Shown here: positions 1-7,307 of the stretch, piece after piece | Numbering within the stretch: the first letter of the stretch is position 1 | Layout of the letters: the number at the start of each line of letters is the position of its first letter | Virus record (IMG/VR): IMGVR_UViG_3300020478_001444 | Location: 1-45,250 of that record | Direction: 5' to 3' (one strand) | DNA: 45,250 nucleotides | Source: a virus | Position numbers and translations under genes: made by a program | Notes under the pieces: model-generated | Seen by the model: the letters and a program-made list of their open reading frames with translations, nothing else | What the model was told of the DNA's origin: nothing | The model's database searches: none

Positions 1-349
1 CTAAAAAACCATCAGTCATTTCTGCGCCTAAATTATCAGTATAATCAATTACGATTGGACCTTCACAGGGGCCTACAGCTGACGCAGGAAAAGTAAAATT
101 TTCAGTCGTTACTCTTAGTTTTGTTTCTGCATTTTTTCGTAATCCATATATGATTGCATGTAAAGCACTTGTTCCGCTAGATGTTGCTATTACAGCCTTA
201 TCATCAGATATTTTGAGCATTTCTCTTGCTCTCTTTTCTAATTCTTGTACAGCCCATCCATAGTTAGCCCATTGATTTGCTTTTTCTGCATTAGTTAAAT
301 ATGTAGCAAATTGTTGATAATCAAATGATTTAGCTTGAATAAAACTCAT
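1..349 (-). CDS. DegT/DnrJ/EryC1/StrS aminotransferase, N-terminal part (runs off window)
   Basis: Only the first 116 residues are inside the window; the gene continues past base 1. The motif SSGTSALHA (residues 57-65) followed by a TTENFTFPAS stretch is the phosphate-binding and early active-site region of PLP-dependent sugar aminotransferases of the DegT/AHBA-synthase family, which put an amino group on nucleotide-linked keto-sugars. The catalytic lysine would lie outside the window, so activity cannot be judged. The ATG overlaps the TGA of the upstream gene (ATGA), consistent with translational coupling at the end of the leftward sugar operon. A second DegT homologue lies at 5694-6746. Confidence 0.85.
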   Translation of the reverse strand, partial: MSFIQAKSFDYQQFATYLTNAEKANQWANYGWAVQELEKRAREMLKISDDKAVIATSSGTSALHAIIYGLRKNAETKLRVTTENFTFPASAVGPCEGPIVIDYTDNLGAEMTDGFL

Positions 350-984
350 TTACTAACTTTCTCTATAAGTTCTAAAATATGTTCAGCAGTATCTTTTACT
401 AATACTGTAAGACCATGACACTCATTTACACAATGTAATATAACCCACTCTTTATTTTCTTCTAAAAATTCATTAATAGCAGGAACTAATTCAGCACCAT
501 ATTTCATTGTATCATGAAAAACTAAATATTTTCGTGCTTTATTCCCATGAAGTTTTAATTCTTGTGATAATTGGTCATAAGTATGATCTGTATCAAAAAA
601 TATTGAATCACATGATGGTAATTCTGTTTTTAAAGTATCCTCTTGTACAAATTTCCAATCTATTAAATTTTCAGATGCTATTTCTGTTACTTCATCAATA
701 TCTGCGCCATAATCACTTGGATGATTTATATCAAAAGACCACATACATTTAGCGCATTGTGTAATTAATTTTTTTCTATCTTCACTAACTTCTACTAATC
801 TTTCTTTAGTACCTGCTAAACCATATAAAAATGCCCAAGTTGATACAATACCTCTTGTACCTAATTCCATTATTACATTAGAATCTTGACCTATACCATT
901 AAGAATATCATAATGAAACCACATATCGTTTCGTTTATCTGTTTTATGATAGTTAAATTTTTCTTCAAGTCTTTCAGATATCAT
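346..984 (-). CDS. Class I SAM-dependent methyltransferase-like protein
   Basis: 212 residues. The segment IMELGTRG (about 38-45) looks like the glycine-rich SAM-binding motif I, and DSIFFDTDHTYDQL (about 126-139) resembles the acidic strand and following helix of the Methyltransf_24/cephalosporin-hydroxylase-type fold. A conserved-looking FHDT follows. The substrate cannot be read from sequence; its neighbours (glycosyltransferase-like, NeuD-like, DegT) suggest a sugar or glycolipid. It overlaps the upstream gene by 11 nt and the downstream DegT gene by 4 nt, so it is part of one polycistron. It could be a catalytically diverged member, since motif I is short of glycines. Confidence 0.65.
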   Translation of the reverse strand: MISERLEEKFNYHKTDKRNDMWFHYDILNGIGQDSNVIMELGTRGIVSTWAFLYGLAGTKERLVEVSEDRKKLITQCAKCMWSFDINHPSDYGADIDEVTEIASENLIDWKFVQEDTLKTELPSCDSIFFDTDHTYDQLSQELKLHGNKARKYLVFHDTMKYGAELVPAINEFLEENKEWVILHCVNECHGLTVLVKDTAEHILELIEKVSK

Positions 985-1774
985 TTACATTAGCCCATCT
1001 AACTACTTCTTCCCAATCAATATACGGAGAAACATATCCTTCTTGAAAATGACAAGTCCAACCTGGAATAGGACAAAAAGCATTTACTTGTTTAAAAGCT
1101 CTCCAAGTCCAACCATCATCACAAAATACTGATGCTCTAATAACTTCCATTTTATAGTTCATCCATGTAACTTTATCTGCTACTAATGTAAATGTTGCAC
1201 TGGGTACAGAACGAAGATGGGAATTAGGTCCAAGTATTACTTTACAATTTCTACTCTTATCAAGTGTATATCTATCAGGGTAATCATATGGTACAAAAAA
1301 TCCTTTATATCCAGAGTTATAAAGATTTTTTATAAGCGCAATAGCATTTGGTCTATGCAAATAATCATCTTCGCATAAATAAAATATATCATCATCTTCT
1401 CCTTGCTCTATTTCTTCATAAAGAAGTTCAAAAAGAGCTTTAGAGCAATTGATTCTTACTGGATGTAAATCTGGGAAGGGATGAGTATCAAAACCTGGAC
1501 AATAATCTAATGGAGGAACTTCTTTAAATTCAAAATCTTTTGTTTTTATAGTATTTTGCATCCATGATTGTGTCTTAGCACTTACTGCATCACAGAAAAT
1601 TCTTATACGATCATTATCATCTATACCTGAATTATTTACAGATAACCAAGTAGCTTTAAGAATATCTTTTTTTGTATAGTTACCTATCCTATATGATTCT
1701 TTTGTTATATCTTCATTAGTACTACCCGCACTTTTAGCTGATTCATTTGCTCTAAAATATACATTTAACTTCAT
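974..1774 (-). CDS. Putative GT-A type glycosyltransferase
   Basis: 266 residues without a signal peptide or membrane segment. The core holds YLCEDDYLH (CEDD at 134-137), which resembles the DXD metal/nucleotide-sugar site of GT-A glycosyltransferases, preceded by a Rossmann-like first half with IRIFCDAVS. The C-terminal half is rich in Trp/Phe and has the segment CDDGWTWRAF, which could be the acceptor side. The ATG overlaps the stop of the NeuD-like gene upstream (ATGA). I infer transfer of a sugar onto the same glycan that the flanking acyltransferase, methyltransferase and DegT enzymes modify. The exact GT family is not certain. Confidence 0.6.
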   Translation of the reverse strand: MKLNVYFRANESAKSAGSTNEDITKESYRIGNYTKKDILKATWLSVNNSGIDDNDRIRIFCDAVSAKTQSWMQNTIKTKDFEFKEVPPLDYCPGFDTHPFPDLHPVRINCSKALFELLYEEIEQGEDDDIFYLCEDDYLHRPNAIALIKNLYNSGYKGFFVPYDYPDRYTLDKSRNCKVILGPNSHLRSVPSATFTLVADKVTWMNYKMEVIRASVFCDDGWTWRAFKQVNAFCPIPGWTCHFQEGYVSPYIDWEEVVRWANVNDI

Positions 1775-2406
1775 GGTTTATCCGTTATTATTCCACTTTG
1801 AAAAAATTTTCTATCTGATATATTATCAAATACTACTTCGCCTGCACTTACTGTATTATCATTACCCATTGAGATTTTTGTAACTACAACAGAACTAGAC
1901 GCTAATACATTATTGTCACCCATAGATGAGTCTCCTAATATTTGTGACTGAGGTAATAATACATTATTAAAACCTAATTTTACATTGTGATGAACAATAG
2001 ATGCAGCGTTCATAAGATTAAAATTTCCTATTTCTGCATTAGCCCTTACAAGTGTACCCCATAAAAATACATTACCTATTCCGTATGATGCTAATGGTGA
2101 TATATTTGTAGATTCAGACATAACATTCGGAAAATGTTTATCATTTACTTGATACTTTTTAGAAAAAATTTCGATGAATTTTTGTCGCCACTTTTTAACA
2201 CCTGTAGCTAGTATAAATGCGGCATCTTTAGGATAATTAAATCCTTTTTCATTTCCCTCAGTATCAATTAATATAGGGTTATCAAGCTTGGATATGTATA
2301 TATATCCTTCAAATAATCCATATTCAGAAGCATTTCCTTGTAAAAAAACTTCTGAATATACTTCTTCTGCAAAGTTACCTGCGCCTAAAATATAAATTGG
2401 ATTCAT
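1771..2406 (-). CDS. NeuD/PglD-like sugar O- or N-acyltransferase
   Basis: 211 residues with the two-domain layout of the NeuD family: an N-terminal nucleotide-sugar-binding Rossmann-like part starting IYILGAGNFAEEV, then imperfect hexapeptide repeats from about residue 100 (GIGNVFLWG, ANAEIGNFN, ASIVHHNVKLG, ILGDSSMGDN, VVTKISMGNDN) that form a left-handed beta-helix. The pair HH in SIVHHNVKLG corresponds to the catalytic His region of PglD/NeuD. The family acetylates bacillosamine or sialic acids with acetyl-CoA. Its place next to DegT and glycosyltransferase-like genes is typical of surface-sugar loci, so an amino-sugar acyl transfer is likely. Confidence 0.8.
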   Translation of the reverse strand: MNPIYILGAGNFAEEVYSEVFLQGNASEYGLFEGYIYISKLDNPILIDTEGNEKGFNYPKDAAFILATGVKKWRQKFIEIFSKKYQVNDKHFPNVMSESTNISPLASYGIGNVFLWGTLVRANAEIGNFNLMNAASIVHHNVKLGFNNVLLPQSQILGDSSMGDNNVLASSSVVVTKISMGNDNTVSAGEVVFDNISDRKFFQSGIITDKP

Positions 2407-2726
2407 CTAATTGACCTAAATAATTTTTCATAGTGCAAACCAGTTAATTTTAATACTAACTTAATATTAATTTGTTTTTTATTCTTTATTTTTTCCTTAC
2501 TGAAGATTATACAGGGTATTTTAGTATAATTTTTTGTCTTTAGCAACTTCAAAATAAAATATCTAGTTCCTCCTAATCTTATAATATTTTTATTATTTAC
2601 TAGAAGATGATTTTTAATACCATTATTTTTAATATCATTGTACCATCTATTAACTGAATGAAATTCAAATTTAGAATTTTCAGTTTTTAATTTACATAAT
2701 TCAATATCTTCCTTATAAAAGTACAT
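2403..2726 (-). CDS. Small ParB/sulfiredoxin-fold-like protein
   Basis: 107 residues from the ATG that overlaps the preceding stop codon (TAATG); an in-frame TTG two codons upstream is less likely. The middle part, with IKNHLLVNNKNIIRLGGTRYF and a following IPCIIF strand, has the pattern of ParB-like nuclease (Srx-fold) domains: a strand, a G-x-R turn and a helix. Such small ParB-like proteins also occur in surface-polysaccharide loci, with unclear roles. The end is very basic (KEKIKNKKQINIK). It is coupled to the NeuD-like gene downstream by a 4-nt overlap. Family assignment rests on pattern only. Confidence 0.45.
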   Translation of the reverse strand: MYFYKEDIELCKLKTENSKFEFHSVNRWYNDIKNNGIKNHLLVNNKNIIRLGGTRYFILKLLKTKNYTKIPCIIFSKEKIKNKKQINIKLVLKLTGLHYEKLFRSIR

Positions 2727-3220
2727 TACCAATACTTTTTAAAATAATTAATAGTAACTCTAGTTGATTTATCCCAGTGTCCGTAAGTATGCCAAGTTAC
2801 ATTATTCTGCCCACAAAAAGTAAATGCTCTATTTGGTTTCCATGTAATAACTTTTTCTATTTGTTTTTGCTTATTATACAAAATAGTTCCAGTTGCATAG
2901 CGAGGTGCTAAGTATACTACCGTTGAAAGTATCTTATAAGGTGCTTCATCATGAATTGGAAATATAAAACCATTTGTACAAATATTTACTTCAGCTAAAC
3001 TTTCTAAAGTTTTATAAGGTCTATGATTTGGGAAATTTTTTGTAAGATATTCTTCAGTAAACACACTATCAAAATAATCTTTAAGTTTTTTATCTTTTAT
3101 TACTGTATGATTATTCTGTGTTTTTTTAATAGACTCAAGGTACTCTATGCAATACCAAAAAGTATTTTCATCAAAAAAATTATCTATTATATGGTGTTTC
3201 CAAGGTTCTGTATAAAACAT
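2726..3220 (-). CDS. 2OG-Fe(II) oxygenase-like protein
   Basis: 164 residues. The segment FPIHDEAPYKILSTVVYLAP contains the proximal iron ligands (H90 and E92 or D91) in the style of prolyl-4-hydroxylase-like oxygenases, and WHTYGHWDKSTRVTINYF carries the distal His (H144) and the 2-oxoglutarate-binding Arg (R154). The fold is the double-stranded beta-helix. The substrate is unknown; the sugar genes directly downstream make a glycan or lipid possible. The gene starts 14 nt after the 3' end of the tmRNA coding piece, with GGTGG as a possible ribosome-binding site. It is one of nine such oxygenases in the window. Confidence 0.75.
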   Translation of the reverse strand: MFYTEPWKHHIIDNFFDENTFWYCIEYLESIKKTQNNHTVIKDKKLKDYFDSVFTEEYLTKNFPNHRPYKTLESLAEVNICTNGFIFPIHDEAPYKILSTVVYLAPRYATGTILYNKQKQIEKVITWKPNRAFTFCGQNNVTWHTYGHWDKSTRVTINYFKKYW

Positions 3221-3234
3221 AATAAAAATACCAC

Positions 3235-3550
3235 CAATTCTGTTGCTAGGCCGGTGGCCCGCCCCGAGAAATTAAGCGGCTAGCGCATAATCCTCATATG
3301 CAAAGTTATCGTTTGCGTTTATTTAATTCGACCTATTAGGCGGTCATCCCTGTCTCTCCAGTTACTTTTACTACACCTGTCGATCCTAGTTCGCCCCCAT
3401 AATAAGCACACCAACCAGGCCTAGTTGAATAAGAGTTACGTTTTTACTTGCGCTACCAAGCAGGAGGCCTTGACTCTCTGTGCTTATGGTGGAGGCGTCG
3501 GGTACTGCCCCCGAGTCCAGTATGTCTATTTTGTTTCCTTCTTCGAGACA
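3235..3550 (-). ncRNA. ssrA: Circularly permuted two-piece tmRNA, alphaproteobacterial type
   Basis: Read on the minus strand, the acceptor piece comes first (about 3550-3487) and ends CGCCTCC-A-CCA; an 88-nt intervening segment follows (3486-3399); the coding piece then starts GGGGGCGAACTAGGATCGAC (from 3398). GGGGGCG pairs with CGCCTCC over seven pairs, including the G3-U70 wobble that marks alanyl-tRNA synthetase substrates. The tag frame at 3272-3316 encodes ANDNFAYEDYALAA and a TAA stop. The intervening segment has an 8-9 bp inverted repeat at its ends (ATAAGCACA at 3402-3410, TGTGCTTAT at 3479-3487) and a paired AGGCCT inside, fitting a precursor loop that is excised. The T-loop (GGCAGTA within a TCGGG/CCCGA stem) is not the usual TTCGANT. 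The region is visibly GC-richer than its neighbours. The mature outer ends (near 3235 and 3550) are estimates. It is probably co-transcribed with the WYL_2-like gene from the promoter at 3829-3857. Confidence 0.93.
3272..3316 (-). other. tmRNA proteolysis-tag reading frame
   Basis: Fifteen codons starting at the resume codon GCA and ending in TAA. They encode A-N-D-N-F-A-Y-E-D-Y-A-L-A-A. The ANDN start and ALAA end match what is known of alphaproteobacterial tags, and the C-terminal ALAA is the ClpXP recognition end in other bacteria. The segment just upstream (AATAAACGCAAACGAT) resembles the usual context of tmRNA resume codons. Because the frame encodes a complete canonical tag, the gene looks functional rather than decayed. 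Confidence 0.92.
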
Positions 3551-3802
3551 CTATTCAATAAATAAATCTTCTTCTATGTCAAACATCTTTGGCATACCTT
3601 CACAAGTGCGCCAATTAAATACACGAAAATCATCAGATTCAAGATCCCAGACAAGTTCCATACCATCTGGATATTTTTGTTCTTGACCTGCTCCTATTAT
3701 TTTAGAAGCTACAAAAGAACTTGGCAAATCATCAATTCTTGAAAACACCATAGTTCTATCTTCGCCATTCTTCTTTTTAAAAACGCCTTTGTATGCTTTC
3801 AT
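3551..3802 (-). CDS. WYL_2/DUF2693-like small SH3-barrel protein
   Basis: 83 residues from the ATG at 3802, chosen because GGAG lies 6 nt upstream; an ATG four codons earlier is also in frame. The pattern FKKKNGEDRTMVFSRID followed by MELVWDLESDDFRVFNW matches the small Sm-like/SH3 beta-barrel phage family known as WYL_2 (DUF2693), whose role is unknown but which may bind nucleic acid. It is the first gene behind a consensus-like promoter, and its stop codon abuts the acceptor piece of the tmRNA, so the tmRNA precursor is probably cut from this transcript. Confidence 0.6.
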   Translation of the reverse strand: MKAYKGVFKKKNGEDRTMVFSRIDDLPSSFVASKIIGAGQEQKYPDGMELVWDLESDDFRVFNWRTCEGMPKMFDIEEDLFIE

Positions 3803-3828
3803 ATTAATCTCCATAATTGATTATTTTA

Positions 3829-3857
3829 ATTATAGGGAAAAAATAAGTTAAAAGCAA
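3829..3857 (-). promoter_or_regulatory. Sigma70-type promoter for the WYL_2-like gene and tmRNA
   Basis: On the minus strand, TTGCTT (3857-3852), a 17-nt spacer and TATAAT (3834-3829) lie 26 nt before the start at 3802. This is an internal promoter inside the leftward operon and would give separate control of the WYL_2-like gene, the tmRNA and the downstream sugar genes. The TTGC form of the -35 box recurs at 33463, 36266 and 41686. Confidence 0.7.
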
Positions 3858-3863
3858 TTTTTA

Positions 3864-4562
3864 TTAGAATTTGAATAGATTATTTGGAGACGCATTAGCA
3901 ATTATTTTTCTAGTATGATCTGATTTTAAACCTGTTATTTGAATTGCTGGTCTTGGATGGCTACTTGCATTTGCGGTTGCATGTGGAACATTTGGCCAAT
4001 CGAATATATGTGCTTCACCAGCTTTCCAACGATCATATGTAAAATTGCCATACATATAGAATTGACCAGGTTCCCAATCATCTAAAAAAATTGTAATACG
4101 ACATACTCGTTCTGGATCTTCAGGGCAACGGTCCCATAACTTATCAATGTGATAGTTAAACATTTGCCCCATCATTTGTACATGACAACGAATTTTAAAC
4201 TCATTATCATTTCCTATAATTCCAAAATAATCAATCATGGATTTAAGAACAGGATAATCATCAATTTCGTCTTTCATATTAGTTAGCATAAGTTTTTTAG
4301 GATCACCACCACCTTGTATAATATCATATTCTTCTTGTTTTAACATTGGTGATTCTTTTGGAGAATTTCCAAAAAATTTTCTTGTTTGCCAATTAATAGA
4401 TTTTGTTGATTCTTTGACTAACTTATCTCTTTCTTCTTTCCATCTACTAGGATTTTCAAAACATCCTAATACCGTAAACCAATCTCCTTTTTTGTCTATA
4501 ATATTATTATCAAAATGATAATTACTTCTAGCTTTTGTCCATTCCCAACTACTTATAGACAT
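3864..4562 (-). CDS. 2OG-Fe(II) oxygenase (aspartyl/asparaginyl beta-hydroxylase-like)
   Basis: 232 residues. FNYHIDK supplies the H-x-D pair (H138, D140); VPHATANASSHPRPAIQITG supplies the distal His (H194) and the Arg that binds 2-oxoglutarate (R204). The intervening RVCRITIFLDDW segment is a core strand of the double-stranded beta-helix. Together these point to a cupin-like Fe(II)/2OG hydroxylase; the substrate is unknown. Its ATG overlaps the stop of the bS21 gene by one base, so it follows bS21 in the same transcript. A ribosomal-protein or peptide substrate is possible from that linkage, but this is inference only. Confidence 0.75.
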   Translation of the reverse strand: MSISSWEWTKARSNYHFDNNIIDKKGDWFTVLGCFENPSRWKEERDKLVKESTKSINWQTRKFFGNSPKESPMLKQEEYDIIQGGGDPKKLMLTNMKDEIDDYPVLKSMIDYFGIIGNDNEFKIRCHVQMMGQMFNYHIDKLWDRCPEDPERVCRITIFLDDWEPGQFYMYGNFTYDRWKAGEAHIFDWPNVPHATANASSHPRPAIQITGLKSDHTRKIIANASPNNLFKF

Positions 4563-4837
4563 TATTTTTCTTTTTTAGGGGGATATTTTTTACGATTAGT
4601 ATTAGGTTTCTTTTTTCTAAACTGATTTCGTTCTTCTCGAATAAATTTTTGTTCTAGTTGTTGTCGTTTTTTCAACCATCTAGCACGTCCAGCTCTCTTT
4701 GCTTCACGACGTTTTTCACTTTTAGTTTTATATGCAGCTTTTTCTCTTATATCTTTAAAAAACCCTTCTTCATGTAGTTTTTTATGCAGTAAGCGATATG
4801 CTTTGTTTACGTCATTATTACGAACAAAAATCTTCAT
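4562..4837 (-). CDS. rpsU: Phage-encoded ribosomal protein bS21
   Basis: 91 residues from the ATG at 4837, which overlaps the stop codon of the radical SAM gene (ATGA); this start also gives the canonical bS21 N-terminus MKIFVRNNDVNKAYRLL. The core (1-60) has the family hallmarks: an alternating basic helix with EKAAYKTKSEKRREAKRAG followed by RARWLKKR. The tail (61-91) is an extra, very basic extension; the usual protein is about 65-70 residues. bS21 binds the 30S platform near the anti-Shine-Dalgarno region and helps initiation. Viral bS21 genes are known, and it is thought they replace or bias the host copy. Its partner here may be the tmRNA about 1 kb downstream. Confidence 0.93.
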   Translation of the reverse strand: MKIFVRNNDVNKAYRLLHKKLHEEGFFKDIREKAAYKTKSEKRREAKRAGRARWLKKRQQLEQKFIREERNQFRKKKPNTNRKKYPPKKEK

Positions 4838-5697
4838 AAGACAGTTTTTTCTGTTAATGTCTCTGGTTTTGTCGGGCACATCGCGCAAATCCAATCTTCT
4901 TTCTTGTACAAAAATTCCTCTAATTTTTTATCAGTAATATTCGCTGAGACACCTTCATATTCTAGATAAGGTTCCCAATCTAAATCATTATTTAAGTTAA
5001 ATTTTTTTAAAACATCTTGAAGGTAAGCAATAGGAGGACATTTCCAAAGGTTATACTTATAAAGTTGTAAACTATTTTTTACTATACATTGTTTCCAACT
5101 TTGTTTTGGATTATTATCAGTAAAAGGTTTCATAAACTCACCTTTATTTTTATAGGTAATAGTCCAATGTGCTTCATCAGTTTCTGGATTTATATCATTA
5201 ACTGATCTAACTTCCATGTAAATATTATTAACTCTATATATAGATTTTAGCCATGTCTTTTCGACTAGCTTAAATTTAAAACTATTATTAAGATGATACA
5301 TTTGTTCTTTAAATTTGTAAAGATATTTTTCATCTTTTTTACTATGCAAGGATACAATTAATCTAATTTGATTTTCATTTAAACAATCGTATAACCAATC
5401 AATATTTTTTTCTAAAAGTAATCCATTAGTAAATAATAATAACTCTGTATTAGGAAATAGTTTACGATAACTATAACATATATTCTTTAACTCTTTATTT
5501 AAAAATGGTTCTCCACCTACAAGTTGTATTTTACCAAAAGCTACACGATCTACCCATGGTTCTGCCCATTTTACTAATGTATCTTCTGTAAAATGTTCAT
5601 GAATACCGTAGTTAGAATAGTGATTACATCCTGTACATTTTAATTGGCACGAATGTGTAACATGAATATCTAAGCGTTTATGTGGTGCCTGTATCAT
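4834..5697 (-). CDS. Radical SAM protein
   Basis: 287 residues. THSCQLKCTGCNHY carries the CX3CX2C cluster-binding motif (C17, C21, C24), and LVGGEPFLNKEL is the GGE motif that contacts SAM. The C-terminal third has additional cysteines (WKCPPIAYL and WICAMCPTKP), which could hold an auxiliary iron-sulfur cluster as in SPASM/twitch proteins. The gene lies between a DegT aminotransferase and bS21 with 4-nt overlaps on both sides. The substrate cannot be read from sequence; small-molecule or peptide modification are both possible. Confidence 0.88.
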   Translation of the reverse strand: MIQAPHKRLDIHVTHSCQLKCTGCNHYSNYGIHEHFTEDTLVKWAEPWVDRVAFGKIQLVGGEPFLNKELKNICYSYRKLFPNTELLLFTNGLLLEKNIDWLYDCLNENQIRLIVSLHSKKDEKYLYKFKEQMYHLNNSFKFKLVEKTWLKSIYRVNNIYMEVRSVNDINPETDEAHWTITYKNKGEFMKPFTDNNPKQSWKQCIVKNSLQLYKYNLWKCPPIAYLQDVLKKFNLNNDLDWEPYLEYEGVSANITDKKLEEFLYKKEDWICAMCPTKPETLTEKTVL

Positions 5698-6746
5698 ACA
5701 ATTTTTTTAATCCTAGATTTTAAATCATCTATATCCATAAACGCATGGCAAGGAAGCTCAATTGCCCTTTCATAGAACTCCAAAGCTCGTGGAGAATTTA
5801 AACAGTTTGATTCATATACGCCTTTTGCTAGAATTTTCTGTGACTTTAATTTATTAATTAGATTTTGTTTTTCATCTTTTTCTGGTAAAATTATAAAACG
5901 ATGGAATATGTAATTTTCTCCAAGCAATGTTTTATAGGGAAGATTGTTAAGATAGAAAGTAGCAATTTCTACTTTTTTCTTTCTGTAGGAGTGTTGCTCA
6001 ATTAATTGCATATCTTTACTTACTACCGCTGCTGCCACAGTATCTAAATATGATTTTGTACCTACGATATTACTTACAGTTCTATGAGAACATACCTTTT
6101 TTAATCTTTGATATATTTCAGAATTATTCGTTGCAATTGCGCCGCCAGCCCCTAAACTAGCAGGGGACTTAGTAAAATCAAATGAAAAACATACTATATC
6201 TGAATATGAGCCTAATTTATATTTATATGGTTCATTCATTGTAAAAGAAGGAGCTGCATCTTCTATTATAGATATTCCTTTATCTTTACAAATACCAGAG
6301 ATTTTTGAAACATCTACTATATTTCCAAACCCATGTACTATAAGAATAGCTCTAGGTTTATACTTTAGTATCATTTCAAATAAAAGTTCTAAATTTACAT
6401 TACCTGTTTCATCTATATCACAAAACTGTATATTACAACCTACAAATTTAGGAGCATTAGCAATAGCTCTCCAACCGTATGCAGGAACTATTATTGTATC
6501 ACCGATATCACAAAGAGTTTGAAATGCTATTTGTAAAGAATCTGTACAACAATTAGTAAATAACCAATTATTAATACCTGTATACTTTATACATTGTTCT
6601 TCTAATTTTTGATGTATTGGGGAAGGATCTCTACCATCTTCTGATTGAAAAGGGTAATCCATAGCCTTGTTAATAGCTTTTAAATATTCTATTCTATGCG
6701 CGGTTAATCGTTCGTTATGGGGTATACAAGCTATTGATTTAGGCAT
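5694..6746 (-). CDS. DegT/DnrJ/EryC1/StrS family aminotransferase
   Basis: 350 residues, close to family length. FTNCCTDSLQIAF (about 63-75) is the phosphate-binding region; IIEDAAPSF (about 160-168) provides the PLP-pyridine Asp; and SFDFTKSPASLGAGGAI gives the Schiff-base Lys (K193). The family transfers an amino group to a keto-sugar nucleotide, often in surface-glycan synthesis. The start overlaps the thioredoxin-like gene by 8 nt. It probably works with the sugar genes at 1-2406, although radical SAM, bS21 and tmRNA genes lie between. Confidence 0.88.
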   Translation of the reverse strand: MPKSIACIPHNERLTAHRIEYLKAINKAMDYPFQSEDGRDPSPIHQKLEEQCIKYTGINNWLFTNCCTDSLQIAFQTLCDIGDTIIVPAYGWRAIANAPKFVGCNIQFCDIDETGNVNLELLFEMILKYKPRAILIVHGFGNIVDVSKISGICKDKGISIIEDAAPSFTMNEPYKYKLGSYSDIVCFSFDFTKSPASLGAGGAIATNNSEIYQRLKKVCSHRTVSNIVGTKSYLDTVAAAVVSKDMQLIEQHSYRKKKVEIATFYLNNLPYKTLLGENYIFHRFIILPEKDEKQNLINKLKSQKILAKGVYESNCLNSPRALEFYERAIELPCHAFMDIDDLKSRIKKIV

Positions 6747-7026
6747 TGAGACCTGGAAGAGATTGTATCCAAGTGATTATCTCTTCCGTGGAATATTTAC
6801 CTACACGATGAGTTTTAAAAAAATTATCTTTGAATACCATAAAAATAGGTAATCTATACCCTCCAGGTTTTTGAGGAATATGTCTATGTAGACGAGAATC
6901 ACTTTCATCAGCTAGTTCAATTTCTACTGATGGAATAGCTTTTTTTATTGCATCAAGCTGCATATTTATATATACTGAATTATCGGAATCGGCAAAAGCA
7001 ACTCCGACAATTTTATGTGTCGCCAT
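6739..7026 (-). CDS. Thioredoxin-fold-like protein without CXXC
   Basis: 95 residues. The order of strands and the segment GGYRLPIFMVFKDNFFKTHRVGKYSTEEIITWI look like the second half of a thioredoxin fold, with LP at the usual cis-proline position and a terminal amphipathic helix. The first part (HKIVGVAFADSDN...AIKKAIPSVEIELADE) would be the first beta-alpha-beta unit. No CXXC or any cysteine is present, so it cannot act as a dithiol redox protein; a binding role is more likely. Overlaps both neighbours. Confidence 0.45.
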   Translation of the reverse strand: MATHKIVGVAFADSDNSVYINMQLDAIKKAIPSVEIELADESDSRLHRHIPQKPGGYRLPIFMVFKDNFFKTHRVGKYSTEEIITWIQSLPGLNA

Positions 7027-7210
7027 TGTGCGCCCTCACTTCATTAACAACTTCTTCTAAATTAGTTTCTAGGGCTGTTAATCTCTCGTGTATATCATGT
7101 ATTTGTTGAGATAGGTAACGAATGTCTCCTCCAAGATCATTTGCTAATTCTCGGAGTGCTTCTTTTTGTTCTTTAGCTTCGAAACGTACATATTTTTCAG
7201 TTGCATACAT
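7013..7210 (-). CDS. Small coiled-coil protein, unknown function
   Basis: 65 residues, almost wholly helical with heptad-like spacing (LRELANDLGGDIRYLSQQIHDIHERLTALETNLEEVVNEV), so a short parallel coiled coil is likely. It is the first gene of the leftward operon, directly behind a strong promoter. The ATG falls at the predicted transcription start, so the message would be leaderless; no Shine-Dalgarno sequence is seen. I do not recognise a family. Confidence 0.6.
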   Translation of the reverse strand: MYATEKYVRFEAKEQKEALRELANDLGGDIRYLSQQIHDIHERLTALETNLEEVVNEVRAHNGDT

Positions 7211-7216
7211 ATTACT

Positions 7217-7245
7217 AATATATAGAAAAGTTACAATGAAGTCAA
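7217..7245 (-). promoter_or_regulatory. Strong sigma70-type promoter of the leftward operon
   Basis: On the minus strand, TTGACT (7245-7240), a 17-nt spacer and TATATT (7222-7217). Only 6 nt separate the -10 box from the ATG at 7210, so transcription would start at or within a base or two of the start codon, giving a leaderless mRNA. It heads the whole 7210-to-1 operon. Confidence 0.75.
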
Positions 7246-7307
7246 CAAAAAAGTCGCATCAAACTAAAAATGATGTTGCATAATAATATAAAAAAGGATA
7301 AAATATA

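Noticed and set aside
3023-3283. Plus-strand open frame reading VARPVARPEKLSG at its end
   Set aside because: Antisense to the oxygenase gene and running into the tmRNA coding piece; the repeat-like end comes from the GC-rich tmRNA stem.
3480-3686. Plus-strand open frame over the tmRNA acceptor piece
   Set aside because: It is antisense to the tmRNA and the WYL_2-like gene, has no family likeness, and the RNA structure explains the sequence better.
6963-6970. TATAAATA octamer on the minus strand, like a T4 late promoter
   Set aside because: It lies inside a coding gene, similar octamers occur by chance in such AT-rich DNA, and none was seen placed in front of genes.
3235-7210. Bacterial chromosome fragment rather than phage (because of bS21, tmRNA and sugar genes)
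   Set aside because: The overlap-rich layout, tiny genes, phage-type lysozyme, spanin-like pair and DUF1353/WYL_2-like genes fit a phage better; still, no terminase, capsid or tail gene is present to prove it.
7276-7304. TTGCAT-17-TAAAAT as promoter of the 7308 gene
   Set aside because: The -10 would end 3 nt before the ATG, placing transcription start inside the gene, and the same bases contain a good AAAGGA ribosome-binding site, so the real promoter is probably further upstream.
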